Shown: piece after piece, positions 51,626 through 64,000 of the stretch
Layout of the letters: the number at the start of each line of letters is the position of its first letter
Numbering within the stretch: position 1 is the first letter of the stretch
Assembly: GCF_000004075.3 (NCBI RefSeq)
Contig: NC_026658.2
Span: forward strand, 24,788,075-24,852,074
Source: Cucumis sativus
Lineage: Eukaryota; Streptophyta; Magnoliopsida; Cucurbitales; Cucurbitaceae
Direction: 5' to 3'
DNA length: 64,000 nucleotides
Translations under genes and position numbers: made by a program
Notes under the pieces: generated by a model
Database searches by the model: none
What the model was told of the DNA's origin: nothing
Seen by the model: only the letters and a program-made list of their open reading frames with translations

Positions 51626-52824
51626 CCAACAACCCTTTGGCTTCAGTTATACAAAGATTCCAATGCATATTTGCGATATTCAACAAAAGAAGAAACAAAA
51701 CAAAAGGCATTCTACATAATTTAGTATATAAAATTTCCAAGCTGTTCTAGCCCAAAAAAAAAAAGAGAGTGGACCGTGTATGACAACAACTAATTTGAGT
51801 GAAGTCCAACAATTGTGAGGTAAATTAGAGTAATCAACCGAGCTGATCTCAGATTAACGTGTATGAAAACATCTATGACTAGCCAAATACTGATTCTTTT
51901 ATTGATATCAGTTAGCGTGCAATGCAGCAGTAATAAAGATCTATATGCACAAAACATTACACACATGCATACGTATTAAACCATCATCTCGTATCGTAGA
52001 AGCTTCTCCAACTGATTCATGAACCTACTGCTTTTTGCAAAAACCTAAACCATTTAACAAGCTCCTAAATATCTCTTAAACACTCCAAAACCACATATTC
52101 AGAATTGAATCATTTCAAATAGAAGACACATTGCACGACCTGAGATGTCTATTCAATGTGATTGTCGGCATAAAGTGATTCCTTCCGTTGTCCATTTCAG
52201 GCACAGTAATCCACCAAGCAATTAATTTGTCTTTCACCTTTTGGTTTTAGAAAGACCAGACAGGTACAAAATGTTAAAATTTATAGACAAAAAAGGTTGA
52301 AACTCTGACCAAAAAGAAGTTCTATCAACCACGATGGGCTGTAAACACAATTTTAATGAACGGTGTCACAATTAGTACATTCTTCCAATTGTTTTTATTC
52401 TGTCTACGATTTATGCTGTAAAATCGTCTTCAAGAAAATCTCAATAATTGAACTTCTGTCAGTAAAAAAGAACCGCAAATAAGCAGCATTTGGATTTACT
52501 CTCTAACAGAAGTACAAAAGATGTTAAAGGGAAGACGCAACTTACAAAACCAGCTCGAAAAATAAATAAGGCTTCCATCCAACCAAATGGCTGGTTCATC
52601 ATATACGCCAATAACTCCTCTAAGGAACACTAACAGAAGTATATATCCACTAACAGATAATGGAAGAATGATAACCGGGTCACCCTTCATCTCCTCTTCA
52701 AAAGAATCCTTTTCCAGAAGTTTTCCATCACCACCACTGGCTCTTTTTACCACATTGATCATGCTGGTGGATGGCTGGCCCCTCCAAAATGTCAAAGAAA
52801 ATTCCTGATATCAAGAAAAAATAA
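51626..52824. other. Convergent 3' ends of the DUF4378 gene and PRP40 gene
   Basis: Both flanking genes end here, plus strand from the left and minus strand from the right. Minus-strand 3' UTR of PRP40 probably runs into about 52500; an acceptor-like TTGATATCAG at about 52806 leaves room for a 3'-UTR intron. No further gene seen. Confidence 0.45.
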
Positions 52825-55800
52825 CTATTGAATTTCACCATCCTCGCCAAGCTCCCCATCTTCAAGTTCATCATGATTTCTACGGGAGCCGTCTCGATGA
52901 TCTCTCTTGTGCCTTCTGTGCCTATTCTCACTGTCTGATTCAGGTGAATATGCATGCTGCCAAATGTAGACAGAGATTTAATTTACGTTATCATTAAAGA
53001 AAACAAAGCCACAAGCATCTATGAGGACATTCACGTGCCTTCCTTGATTTTTTTCGGTCACTGCCATGTTTGCGGGACTTCTTAGACTCCTCTCTCTCAT
53101 CTTTATCAGAAGCACCATCATCAGTGGCACTATGATGTCGCTTCCGATGTTTCCTATCTTTGTCTTTGTCCCTTTTCTTGTCTTCTCTGTAGACATGAGT
53201 ATCGCTCACATCTACATTTTCACTATCTGTTTCATCCTTCTTGACCCGCCCCTTTTCTTTTTCACGTTCTCTGTCCTTCTCCTTACGCTCTTTTTCCTTC
53301 CGCTTCTCTTTTTCCTCTCGTTCTTTTTCCTTTTTAGCCTGTGAAAATAGAAGTTCTCAGGAGGAGAAAAAATCCAAACAGTTGATCATTTAACTTTTGT
53401 TAAAGTTTTCGGGGAACCCATCTATATTTTAACAGAGGAATTGAATTACCAACGACTTTTTTTTTTTTGTTTTTGAAGTAAATTACCAAGGACTTTGGCA
53501 TCAAAATAATAACTTATTTGAAGGAAAAACAAGGGTCACCATGCTTGGTTCCATATATAAAATTAGATAAATAAAAGCTAAGCTATAACCACACAAACCA
53601 AGAGGCATTGTCGAAAAGACATCTCTAAGCAAATAAACTAAAAAACCTTCAATGAATGACTCAAAAGTAGGAACTTCAAATTAATCAAGAATAAGAGAAA
53701 TATACTACACCTTCTCCTCCTCACGCTTGCGTTCCTTTTCTTTTGCCTTTTCTTGTAAATGTGTGATGTGTTCCTCAAAAACTTCCTTCGCAAAGCTCTC
53801 TTCCCCGATTGATCTACGCCACAGCAGAAGAAAATGAAAGTCCAAATAGACCAGAAATTTGAGCACCCAAAAACGAAATTATCATAAATAATAGAAATCT
53901 TTAAAAGCTACCTATACTCTTCACTCTCTTCAAAAAGCTGTTTGCTATCCTCCCAGTTGGAAGAAGTTGTAATCTCCTGCATCACAGAAACAACCATTGT
54001 AGATCAGCTTGCTGTTAGAGAAAACAGTCAGCCAAAAGTTGTCTCACATGCGATCAACAGTTCTAAAATACCTTGAGTGACTGGAGCAGTCCTGAGAAGT
54101 CATCAGCTAGACGTTGACGCCTTTTAGCTTCTTTCTCCTCCTTTTCTTTGGCTCGTTCTAGTAAGTCCTCATATACAAGCTTCAACAAGGTACGAAGGGT
54201 ATTATTAATAGCCCAAAACACACATCATGTTCACCGATGTGATTGCCAAAAACAAACCAAAGGATGTAATATTAAAGGTATAGACAATGCAGTGAAATTT
54301 TTCACATAAAGGATTTATGGGCCTAGAGTCAACAACAGGAATTTGGGAGTAAGAATGGCATTCGTAGATGCAAACTAAGCGTTAGGCTTTCCAGGACTGA
54401 TTTAACAACAGATATTTATAAGATTAAGTTTACACCTCCTGATCAGATATTATAAGCATTGTAGCTATCTCAACTTATGAGACCAAAATGCAATTTTTGT
54501 TTCAGGAAAATAGAAAAATGAAACCGTACAAATAAAAAACATATTATACTTCACACCAGAACAAATAAAGTTAACCATGTCATAAATCTTTAAGTAAAAC
54601 CATATATTCGGAGGGAGAGGGAGGTACAGTTAGTGGATAGAAGGGTTCAGTAGTACCTTAAAATTTATATCTGAAACTGCAAGAGAACCACTCTCTTCAA
54701 TGGCAGCTTTAAAGTCATCAAATGTCCATGATGAAGTGATAGTTATCTGAAAAGCATTCCGTTAAAATTAAAAATGGATTCTGCAGCAGCAACTGTTAAT
54801 AAAGATTTTGATAATACTACCTTCGCTGCCTTCACCACATCTTTTATCTGAGTTTTTTCTTCATGATACTGGAAGTTTGGAGAGAGAAGAGTGGTAAATG
54901 TGAGCTTGACAGTGAAATTTCAAAAGCAACTAGGCTTTAACAACAATACAAGGCAGACATCTGAACTATAACATAAAGTTATGACAAATTACGGAAATAA
55001 AATGAGAGAATCCATCGATGCACTTTGAAACTATTTTTTAGGGATAAGAAAAATGCAGGCAGGAGGTCTTGGAATATTCTTTTCAGGTTATAACAACCTT
55101 CAAATTTTGGGCGTAACAAAGAAGCTGGGGATCAGAGGGAAATTCACATGGCAACAAAATTTGTAAACGCAACAACTCCTATCATCTGCTAAGTTTAACA
55201 GTCGGTCCCCTTTCTTTAATGGGGTTTTTGTAGGCTTAGTTTATTTTGTATGCCCCTGTATTCTCTCATTCTTTATCCAATGTTTCTATCAATTAGACTA
55301 CAGACTACACATTAGATCAAGAAACAGCAACTTGCTACCCCTCCCCACCTGGATTCCCATAAATCTGGATTCGATGAATCTAATTAAGAAGACTGTAGCC
55401 AAGTTCGTTTGATATAATTTCACGTCTATGTAGGCATAGTGTTAGACCTCCAATAATATTAAAACAGAGTAAGAGACGGAAGAGAGAGAAAGCACACGTA
55501 AATGGGAGTGTTAGCACTAGTTCTGGGGCACACAGTTACTTAGGAGGGAAGGGAGAGGTTTAAATAGAAGGGAGAGCGTCTGTGAGAGGGGGGATTCATT
55601 TTGTGAAGTGCTGTTCATCCTGAGAGTAAGGATAACAGAGAGAGAGATTTCATTTTCTTCTTGTTACTGTAATTTCGTGTCCAGATTGATACTTCATCAA
55701 TCTGATATTGTACTGAATCTCATTTTACCAATTGAATAAAGAACAATCCTATCAGTATCAGTGTTCTATCACACATAGCAAGCACCATTTTTCAATTGCA

Positions 55801-58800
55801 TAGGCCAAAGTTTTTGTTCATTGTTTTGAATGGATGGGAAGATCCGAAATTCTCCGATACTAAAGTTGCTGCAAATTAAAATGTTGAAAACTAGACATTA
55901 AGAGTGTGTTTGATCCAAGGAGTTTGGAGTTGTGAACTCCACCTCTTGTTTGGCCCAAAAAGTTTGTGGGTCTTACCACTAAAAATTCAATTTTATGCCT
56001 GATCAACTCCTACATTGTCTGCCCCAGGAGTTCACAACTGCCTAAACTTTATGACTCCTTACTTTTCACTATTCCACCCCTTACACCAAACACCTCCTAA
56101 AACGTCACGAGCGGCTTTCCAGAAAAAATCACCTCCTAAAACATTAGAAGTTGGTGGTCTAATGTTATTCTCAATCATCAAAAGAATTTCTACCAGAAAA
56201 AGGACTCGAGGACAAACGACGTGCTAAATACCTTTATTCACAGTGCATTTCCAGGTATATTTACTCCCGCAGTATGTTAAATATTTTGTGTATATAAGCG
56301 TAAGATATTGGATAACATATTCCATGGAAGAAGGTTGCAAAGGAAATTAAGTGTGGAGACGCGAGGAGAAAAAACAGACACAGTAATACAAGATGATAAC
56401 CTTATTCTCCAAATCCTCTAGAACATCCTCAAATAAGTCCTTTGGTGTTGAGCCAGATGTATTTGAAGCAACAGCTTGATACTGAGGCAATTCCTTAACC
56501 TAGCAAATAAATAAATAAATATATAAATAAAATAAAATAATAAATAAATCAGGAAGGGGCGGAAAGATTCCTAATCCAAATGCCAATGCACTGCAGCACA
56601 TTAAAAGTTCTGTACCTTCAAACAGTAATCACGCCAGAAAGTTTTAGCAGTAAAAACACCAGCAGCAATGTGTTCTTCCATGAGTTTGCGGAACTCGTCA
56701 CGGTTTTTTCTTTCAATTCGTCGAACACGTTCCTTCAAGTGGTTAAACCCGAATGTCAGTGTCCTATGTCCTTGACAAGATTAACTATCATAAATGATAA
56801 AATTAATTGTACAATAAGACCTTTTGTATCTTCTTCTGATCCTCTTCCTCTTTTTCCAAGTCACGTATATAGTCCTGTCCCAACCAAAATACGGCATAGA
56901 ATTTAAGTTTGAATACACAACCAGAAAATCAAATCAAATCAAATCAAATCAAAATAAAAGGTGTGCCTGGAAAATAAGCAAGCGATCAAGTTTCTCAAGA
57001 CGTGAGCATCTTTCATCATCTTCCAACCGATCTTGTACTTTTCGCCACTGGCTGCTAACCTAAACCACAGAAGACAATCAAGAGAACAAGCGATAATAAG
57101 GAATAGGTAAATCTAATTTTATATCTCCCAAATCCTTGAGGAAAATACCTTTATGTAATCACATGACTCAAGGAATTTCCTATATTCAGCAATATTTTTC
57201 TTGTGCTCCTCTGCAGCCCTTTCTTTTTCCTGAATTTAAGAGAATGTCAGACTTTCTACGTACAAGAGGTTATAGTAACAGGTTATCAAGCTAAAAAATA
57301 TGTTTTTCCAGTCCAGCTATTAGCCATTTTTGGTAAGTTCTTCATGTAGTCAATACAATTTCAATTTTTTTTTACGAATGGCAAAATTCTTAGTCACTTT
57401 TTAATTTCCCTACACTACCGCCCGCTCACACACAAACCTGCCCACATACTAATTCATGCAAGTGCATGAATAACTAAATGATTCCTACCTTCCTCTCGAG
57501 TTCCACTATGTAGCTTTCGAAAAGATCCTCCCGGTCTCTAGAACGTTCAACAGCTTTAAACCGCTCATCATTCTCAAACATACTAACAGCTTTGCTGTCC
57601 CACAAAAAAATTGAAAGGAAAAACTATACAGTCAAACGGACTTTACAAAGTAGTAAGATAGATAAATAATGATAACCAAAAATATAACTAAGCAACCAAC
57701 CTCCATCTGGTAGACGATGTGAGTTCCTTGGACTCCTGAAAGAAAAATGCATATGCAAGCAAAAATCAGTATCTCTAACAATATTAAATAAGAATGGAAA
57801 GAATATGAGAGAAAAAATTGTCTGCACAAACTTACTTCCAACATCTTGGTGAACTCCTCACGAGCTTTTTTCTGTCTTATGCGTCTTTCTTCAGCATCCA
57901 ATTTTTTTCTATGTCCCAAATACTAAAAACATAAAATTCATCAAAATAATCATTAAGTATAGTCTGCCTTTGTTGCAAAGAAAAACTGCAGGGAAGAAAG
58001 GGTGAACAAGAGCACTATTTCATCTCGAACATTTCAATAAAAATCATTGTAGTCCAATCATATCAATACCTCATGAAATGCTTGCTTCCGCTCACCAAGA
58101 GTTTTCAAGGCGCCATATCTTTTGTCATTAATTATTTCTCGCATGGCCTGGTCAGATTGGATTAGCATGCAATAAGAAGAAAATTGAAAAAGTGTAGCGT
58201 GAACTTGAAAGAAGTCTTAAACCAAACAAACCTGCTCCCACGTCCAATCAGACTGAACATTTACCGATTCCAAAAGTGCTTTAAATGCATTCTTTGCCTC
58301 CTGATGTTAAAAATATATTTTAAATAAGAAAATAAATACACTAATAATGAAAACAAATGCACAAGCAAATATATTGACAATTTATACCCTTGGGGCAGTG
58401 AAACTTTTAAACCCAACATTATGTCAAAAGAACATGTTTTTCAGAAAGTACCTGCTTGTTGGCAAATACTAATGGTTCATCATCAGCAGATTTTTCCTCT
58501 AGAACGGTTTCATTAACTTTTCCTGCAACTGCCATTCCCTTCCTTGCTTCCTATCATGACTCTAAAATATTATACTGAAAGCTAGTAGACAACTATGAGC
58601 CAAATTTAAGTTGAAAAAGTTGGTAGATGAACTAACCAAGTTAACCTAGCTTATTTATTCAAATTTAGAAGTAGAAAGATCTTGTAATAAATTAAGTTTC
58701 AGAAAAGAAAATAAACAATATATTTCATCAAGCAAGATGCATTTTAATCTCCTAGAAATTACCTCAATGTCTTCTGTGGAAGTCCCATCGACAGTATTTT

Positions 58801-61800
58801 TGACATCTTGAGATGCAAGACTTTCAAAAGGAGTTCTATTCAAAAAACAAAAAAGAACAAAGAACAAAGTCAACGATGAACAGAACTGATTGGTATAATA
58901 GACGCACTTGAAGCTGCTATCCAAGGAAGAATGGATGTGGAAACTATATCAGCAAGACTAGTGCATACACTGACGAAGCATTGGCATGGACCACAGCAGG
59001 AGGACCAGTACCTCCAGAAGCAGCAACAGATTGAGAAGAAACTGTTCCAGACACACTAGTTGTTGAAGCAATGGGTGTGCCAGTAATGGCTGATGATCCA
59101 GTAACCATCACTGAAGGAGAATTGGATACAGAAACAAAAGGAGTGACAGGAACTGGACTTGTTGCAACCCCAGATACCGTTGGAGAAATGCTAGAGTTAA
59201 CAGAAGAAATTGCTGGTGTTTCAGCGTGGGAGAGACCAGCAGCAAGTGTAGGTTGAGGTGCCATAACAGATATATCTGTTTGTGTTCCTTGGGTGGCTTC
59301 TTTCTGAGCCTGCTCACGAGCCAACTGCAAGCAAATCTACAAAGTTAGATTGAAAGCCAAGATATCATCTTGAAAGAAAATAGGAGGAGAAAGATATGAG
59401 TGATTTAACCTTCAATTCTTCTGGCATGGTCCACTTTGATTCCTTCGTCACCTTATTGTAATAGTACCTATTCCAACCATGCTAAACAATTTAGAGTGCA
59501 TGCTTAACCATGAAGATCAAAGTATGAAACACACTAAAAAATCTTGAATATGTGAATGTGAAAAAAGACAAAAGAACCCACTTTCTTCCATCTGGAGCAG
59601 TAAATTCCTTCCACACGGTTGATGCATCGGCCCTCTGTAACAATTAGTTGAATCAGAAACATAGTTATATTTTCTTGGGAAAAGAAATCCGAGCTAGTTG
59701 TAAAACAATGAAAATACAGAGAACTTTAAAGATGCGATACCAATATTAAAGTACAAAAGAGGACAATAAAAAAAATAGTTAAACAAAATATCCGACAAAA
59801 AAACCTTTATACCTTAATAGAGAATGTATATACAAAAAATAAACACAAAGAAGCTAAACCAATAACTAATATAACACATATCTAGAAAGATCATACATGA
59901 TTCCAGAATTGCCAGAAGATCCAAAAAAAGTCATGATTTCGACTTATACATCCCAACCCCAAAGAATAGTATTCCACAGAGCCATATACATCCCAAGATA
60001 TTGAATATGAATGATAAGAAAATATTAGAAAAGCATATCTATGACTGAATTTTGTCTAGGGAAGCCTTTTCTTCAACATTATAGGTACGAATAACAGATG
60101 ATTAAAAAAATGACATTTACGGTTTACCTCAAGTGGTGTCATAAGTTCCAATGGCTTCTCCCAACTAGACTGTTTGGTTTTTTTATTGTAATAATATCTG
60201 GAGAGAGAAATATCATTCCAGTAAGAAAAATCGAGAAACTTGTGGAGTGCTACAAACAGCGTTAAAATCATTCATACAACCTGCAGAGTAACTATTAACA
60301 AATTAACCGTGCGTAGCCACAACATCAAGTTGACAAATATTTGAACTTGGATTTTAAGAAACCTAAAGGCTATAACCATAGTGATAAATACAACATTACC
60401 TTCTTCCATCAGCTGATGCATGCTCTTGCCAATCAGATGACAACTGCTGATTGAACACAGGAGCATTGGCAGCCTGATGTTACAAATGGCATGAAAAATC
60501 CCCATCAGGGTTCAGAAGATCAGTATCTTAATAGCAGTGAGAAGCTAACATTAGAAATCGGTGTTAATTTCTCAGAGAAAAAACGTTGTAGCACTCATCT
60601 TTTAAGAAAAACGGATCTTTACCTTTTGTCCAATCTGAACATTACAGATAGAAACGTGTCTGCCTTACAGGCTTATAAAAGATATACCACTTAGAACTAA
60701 TTACAGACCCGATGTAATTGCAAGAAGATTTTGAAGGGAAACACCAAGAAGAATAATGTAATTTAGTGAAAGCACTCAATCAAATTCTTTCTTTCTTGTA
60801 TCACAGATAAAAAATAATTGCTTTTATGACGCTAAAACAAAAAACTTCAGCCCTTCTTTTGAATCAGTGACCTAAAGCAACCAAAGCTGTCAAAAAGAAA
60901 AGCAAAAAAAGGATTCTAAAATCTGTATGTACATCTTATCAAAAACCTACCATTACTTAAAATTTCTTACAATTAACTCAATCTTAAATAATATAGGTGA
61001 TGAAAAAGCCAATGAAACAACACTCCACCACACGATGAAACTGCCTACAATCTTCTATTGGGCTCATTTCTCTGATAAAGTATGATACTATTCATAAAGC
61101 AATGCCGTTTTGGGAGTCAAATTTTCAGGAGTTTCCACAGAGTCTCCAAAAGGCATAAATCACAAGTTGTTTGTAAACCATATTAAGCACCAGTTAATTA
61201 GGCCAAAATGCACATCCCACCCCCACCCCCTGTCCGCCCATACAACTCTAGTTTTTTCCACAAATACTCACTCAGGGTCAAAACTTTCCCCTACTTATCA
61301 AATGCATCCCTACCATCATCTATACTTTCCTAAGACCATTTGTCAAGGCCTTGATAAATAAACCAACACTTCCAATATGTTAAAAGAAGAGAAATGGCAA
61401 TTACAAAGTACGGTAAAAAAAAAAGAAAAACAAACAATAAATTGAAGTCCATCTCCGGCATGTTTTCATACAATATCAATATCAACTCTCCAATCAATGA
61501 ATATAGAAACAGACAAAAGCAAACAAGGAAAGCTGAACATACTGGGTTTACAGCAGAAACAGAAGAATGCTGGTTAGCTTGATCGATTGGTGAGACAAGG
61601 TTTGTAGTCTGGCTTGCAGAAGACAGCCAAGGTTGGCTATTACCAACACTAACAGGCGCATGCATTTGTGACATTGGCTGGAACTGAGAAATGAAACCAA
61701 CATCTGGGTGTCAGTTAAAAATGGACAGTGAATATACTAGACAAAAAGAATAATAATAATAAATAAATAAATGTATTCTTGAATTGACAGAAAAAGCAAG

Positions 61801-62561
61801 TAATCAACACGTAATGAAATTGGGGATTACGGTATATGGTGAAGAAAGAGGTAGTCCATGAGCACCCAAACCATGCATATGATTATTTGGTGCAGCCACA
61901 TTTTGCTGGGACTGAGGCGGAACAGAAGTAAGCGGCCTTGTCTGAACATAAGGCATTTGAATGGGCTGGGACGAAGGAGTGACATAGCTGGGATGGCCAG
62001 GTCTTTGCACTAACTGCGGCATTGATTGAGGATATTGATGTGGCTGGACTTGACCAGCTGGCACTCCAACATTTGATGAAGATATATTCTGCCCTGCTAA
62101 CTGAAACTGTTGGGCAGATGATGAAATGAATGCCTGGCCTGGTTGAGCTGGGATAACTGGTCGAAACTGCAGCAGAAAGATCTAAGAGACTCATACCAAC
62201 TCTACAGACATAAAATAGAACATAGACTTCACTAAATATCAGTACAAACAAACCCGGCAAGAATCAGTGAACCATAATTTTATAGTATGAACGCCCATGA
62301 AAACAACCAAAAGAGCCAAACACTATACACCAACGAGGAAAGGAAACAGTCCCAGGAATTTTTTAAATTGTGATAATAATTGAACAAACAAACTAAATGT
62401 CTGAGCTTAAGTCGGCAAGTGTAAGCAATAAAATGTATACAGGTACTTCTGTGTATGAACACTCACACATGCATATAAAGAGCTGAAATCAGAGACGTCT
62501 AGAGAGAACTAAGAGAGGGTTCTGTTACCTGTCCACCTGAGGACTGAGACAGATTTTCCAT
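52825..62561 (-). CDS. PRP40A: Pre-mRNA-processing protein 40 (PRP40A/B-like)
   Basis: U1-snRNP-associated splicing factor; in plants also binds the RNA polymerase II CTD. Twenty-seven coding exons, 985 aa: 62529-62561, 61831-62166, 61543-61683, 60400-60473, 60128-60197, 59582-59634, 59410-59467, 58969-59324, 58763-58835, 58452-58550, 58232-58300, 58070-58147, 57836-57922, 57701-57735, 57489-57594, 57149-57229, 56967-57059, 56821-56874, 56616-56732, 56401-56499, 54821-54868, 54657-54746, 54072-54179, 53912-53976, 53711-53813, 53039-53338, 52825-52956. All phases agree. Order: Gln/Pro-rich N-terminus, WW1 about 185-216 and WW2 about 226-257 (each with W, YYYN and W/P), Ser/Thr/Val-rich linker, FF domains from about 424 ([31 protein letters not shown], ...), then a Lys/Glu/Arg-rich tail ending [15 protein letters not shown]. 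Introns 17 and 26 start with GC. Arabidopsis has paralogues A and B; the symbol is by resemblance. Confidence 0.93.
55440..55773 (+). mobile_element. Solo LTR (334 bp) in PRP40 intron 20
   Basis: Starts TGTTAGACCTCC and ends TCTATCACA, with TG...CA termini. Flanked by the 5-bp direct repeat CATAG (55435-55439 and 55774-55778), the usual target duplication of LTR retrotransposons. Inside are a TTTAAATAG TATA-like box near 55558 and GAATAAAG, a polyadenylation signal, near 55733, in plus orientation, opposite to the host gene. No internal region remains, so it is the product of LTR-LTR recombination. Confidence 0.88.
55900..56100. mobile_element. Foldback MITE-like element in PRP40 intron 20
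   Basis: Begins near GAGTGTGTTTGATCC and ends near ACACCAAACACCTCC, imperfect inverted termini sharing GTGTTTG. Subterminal GTTGTGAACTCC (about 55930) is matched by a perfect 12-bp inverse, GGAGTTCACAAC (about 56027). This structure resembles hAT-type MITEs. A target duplication was not confirmed. Confidence 0.5.
56926..56950. repeat. AAATC pentanucleotide repeat x5
   Basis: Five perfect units in PRP40 intron 17, just downstream of its GC donor. Confidence 0.9.
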
Positions 62562-62585
62562 TTCAGAGCATAACCAAGTGTCAAG

Positions 62586-63668
62586 CTTTGAGTGTAAAAA
62601 GATAACAAGAGTTCAAAAACCAACAGATCAGCAAGCTAACTCCCAGATGAAGTCCACCAAAAGCAAAAAATGGAGACCAAACTGCAAATAGCTTAAAAAT
62701 GTTAGCTAAGAAATAATTAGTTGGATCCGAACCTATATCCAGTTAAAAAAAATTATCTAATTTCAATTTTCCAAGAGTAGTTTCCTGGACGATACTGATA
62801 GAATCGGGACTGTAGCCAACCGGCAAGAGAACTTAAATTTCTGTCAAATTTTTGTACAGCCGAAGATCTCAATGAGTTGCTTATGACGCAAAAGGCCTTA
62901 TGGTTAGGCACAGAAATGAACAGTAGTCTTTCAATATTCGTGAATGTTGCAACCAGCTTAACACACCTAAACTAATCTCATGAAACAATCTATCTTATCC
63001 TGCAACATTTGAGTGTCAAAGAAACTCAGAAAATTAATTCCCAGTAGGAAGTCATAATGGATTGAATCCATCATCTTTTTAATTGATTATTGAGAATACG
63101 TCTAAATTAGACCATGAGGACGCGGGTAAACAATTGAACATCTATCCCATCATCCTTCTTGTTTCTTATACATCCTAAACCTCCAAAATCCTAGCTAGGT
63201 GAGAGGAAATACAACAACCGCCTGCAGCGCGAGTGAGAATTGAGAGGAAATACAACAACCGCCTGCAGCGCGAGTGAGAATATCACCGCACTCTTCACTC
63301 TCAAAATTAACAATCTCCAAGAAATCTCAATAATACCGTATAACCAGAAAATTGGCATGATAGAAATTTCAAGACAAGAGGGATACGGAAGAACAATGAC
63401 AGACCATTCCCAAGAGACATAAGTTTCCTATCAAATAAGTGACGGAAAATACAATTAACTAGACTTCACTTTCTAGAGGTAACCCGCGGTTCTCTTTGAG
63501 AATATAAACAAATATCAAAATTTGTAAAGAACCCAACTGCTCGTTATACATGTTCTTTTTGTCAAATCCATTTCCTTTGCCTGATTGTTTCTCGGAAACT
63601 AGGTAGAGACGATGCAGAATCCAGTTCGCCAAAGGGCCTAAAGAAAAAGAGAGAAATAGATTACTCAC
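62586..63668 (-). other. Probable 5'-UTR intron of PRP40
   Basis: On the minus strand the leader exon ends AACT, followed by GTGAGT at 63668, a strong donor. A pyrimidine-rich stretch ending CTCAAAG at 62586 makes an acceptor 25 bp upstream of the start codon. A 41-bp duplication lies inside it. Inferred from signals. Confidence 0.55.
63200..63281. repeat. Perfect 41-bp tandem duplication
   Basis: Two identical units, 63200-63240 and 63241-63281, each beginning TGAGAGGAAATACAACAACC and containing CTGCAGCGCGAG. Located in the probable PRP40 5'-UTR intron. Confidence 0.95.
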
Positions 63669-63964
63669 AGTTAGGGGTCTCTTGTTCGAAGTAGCGGTGG
63701 GGAGAATGGTGGCGCCAAAATGAATACTGGTAGCGGGAAAGGAACCGGAGTGGTCGGATCACGGTGGGTTAAATCGAGTTTTTTAGGGTTCAAGCCAAGA
63801 AGTGGTAGAGGGTAGAGGAGCAATTGAAAGTTATTGAGAGAGTAGGACGTGCGGGGTAAAGATTGGAAGGGGTTCTTCGCGGCTAAAAATTATTTACTAC
63901 GTGTAGGAATTAACCCTTGGAATCGTAATTGTGAATTTGTGCTTAGTTCACATTCGCCAATCGT

Positions 63965-63972
63965 TATATAAA
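63965..63972 (+). promoter_or_regulatory. TATA box of a gene starting beyond the right edge (inferred)
   Basis: TATATAAA with a C/A-rich stretch about 25-30 bp downstream, where a transcription start would be expected near 63995-64000. It would make a divergent promoter with PRP40, whose leader begins about 200-300 bp away. No coding sequence is visible. Confidence 0.4.
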
Positions 63973-64000
63973 TGCCATCCCACACTCAGAGCCACCGTTT

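Noticed and set aside
1..64000. CRISPR arrays, bacterial operons, tRNA or rRNA genes
   Set aside because: None seen; the window is eukaryotic nuclear DNA and no cloverleaf or rRNA core sequence was recognised by eye.

Overview
The window is plant nuclear DNA: very AT-rich, with intron-split genes using GT-AG (and some GC-AG) splice sites, microsatellites, MITE-like elements and LTR remnants. The gene families present (SCPL, U-box/ARM PUB30-type, BSD, PP2-A10-like, group-S bZIP, DUF4378, PRP40) are those of a eudicot. A cucurbit is my best guess, from general look only, and is unproven. All multi-exon models below were built by hand from reading frame, splice phase and comparison among the copies in this window.

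Region 1 (1-20.3 kb, minus strand) is a tandem array of clade-I serine carboxypeptidase-like (SCPL) genes, probably acyltransferase-type because of the TGGPGCS and SGDHD motifs. Copies 3 (8877-11743) and 4 (14627-17430) have complete 14-exon, 455-codon reading frames. Copy 1 (cut by the window start) has lost a splice acceptor and carries a nonsense codon. Copy 2 (5180-7229) has lost exons 1-3 and is broken in its last exons. Copy 5 (about 17.86-20.2 kb) is an older, more divergent wreck. A further promoter/intron relic lies near 13.2-13.6 kb. The array is littered with insertions: a 577-bp long-TIR element with a 9-bp target duplication in copy 1 intron 2, a copia-type LTR with primer-binding site, and a GC-richer, organelle-like block where exons 1-3 of copy 2 should be.

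Region 2 (24-52 kb) holds ordinary single genes, all on the plus strand: a PUB30/31-type U-box E3 ligase (24833-26194), a BSD-domain gene (29.4-32.3 kb, 3 exons), a PP2-A10-like membrane protein (34815-36083), a small unknown protein (38366-38680), a bZIP factor (43690-44148) and a DUF4378/TRM-like gene (50238-51625, 3 exons). Long AT-rich gaps separate them.

Region 3 (52.8-63.7 kb, minus strand) is one large gene for the splicing factor PRP40 (two WW domains, several FF domains, charged C-terminal tail), resolved into 27 coding exons and 985 codons. Two of its introns appear to start with GC. Its largest internal intron carries a solo LTR with a clean 5-bp target duplication and a second foldback element. 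A plus-strand TATA box near 63965 hints at another gene starting just past the right edge.

No new multi-gene system is evident. The most interesting content is the decaying SCPL array, with altered catalytic motifs in the copies that are otherwise intact, and the layered insertions that record how it was rearranged.
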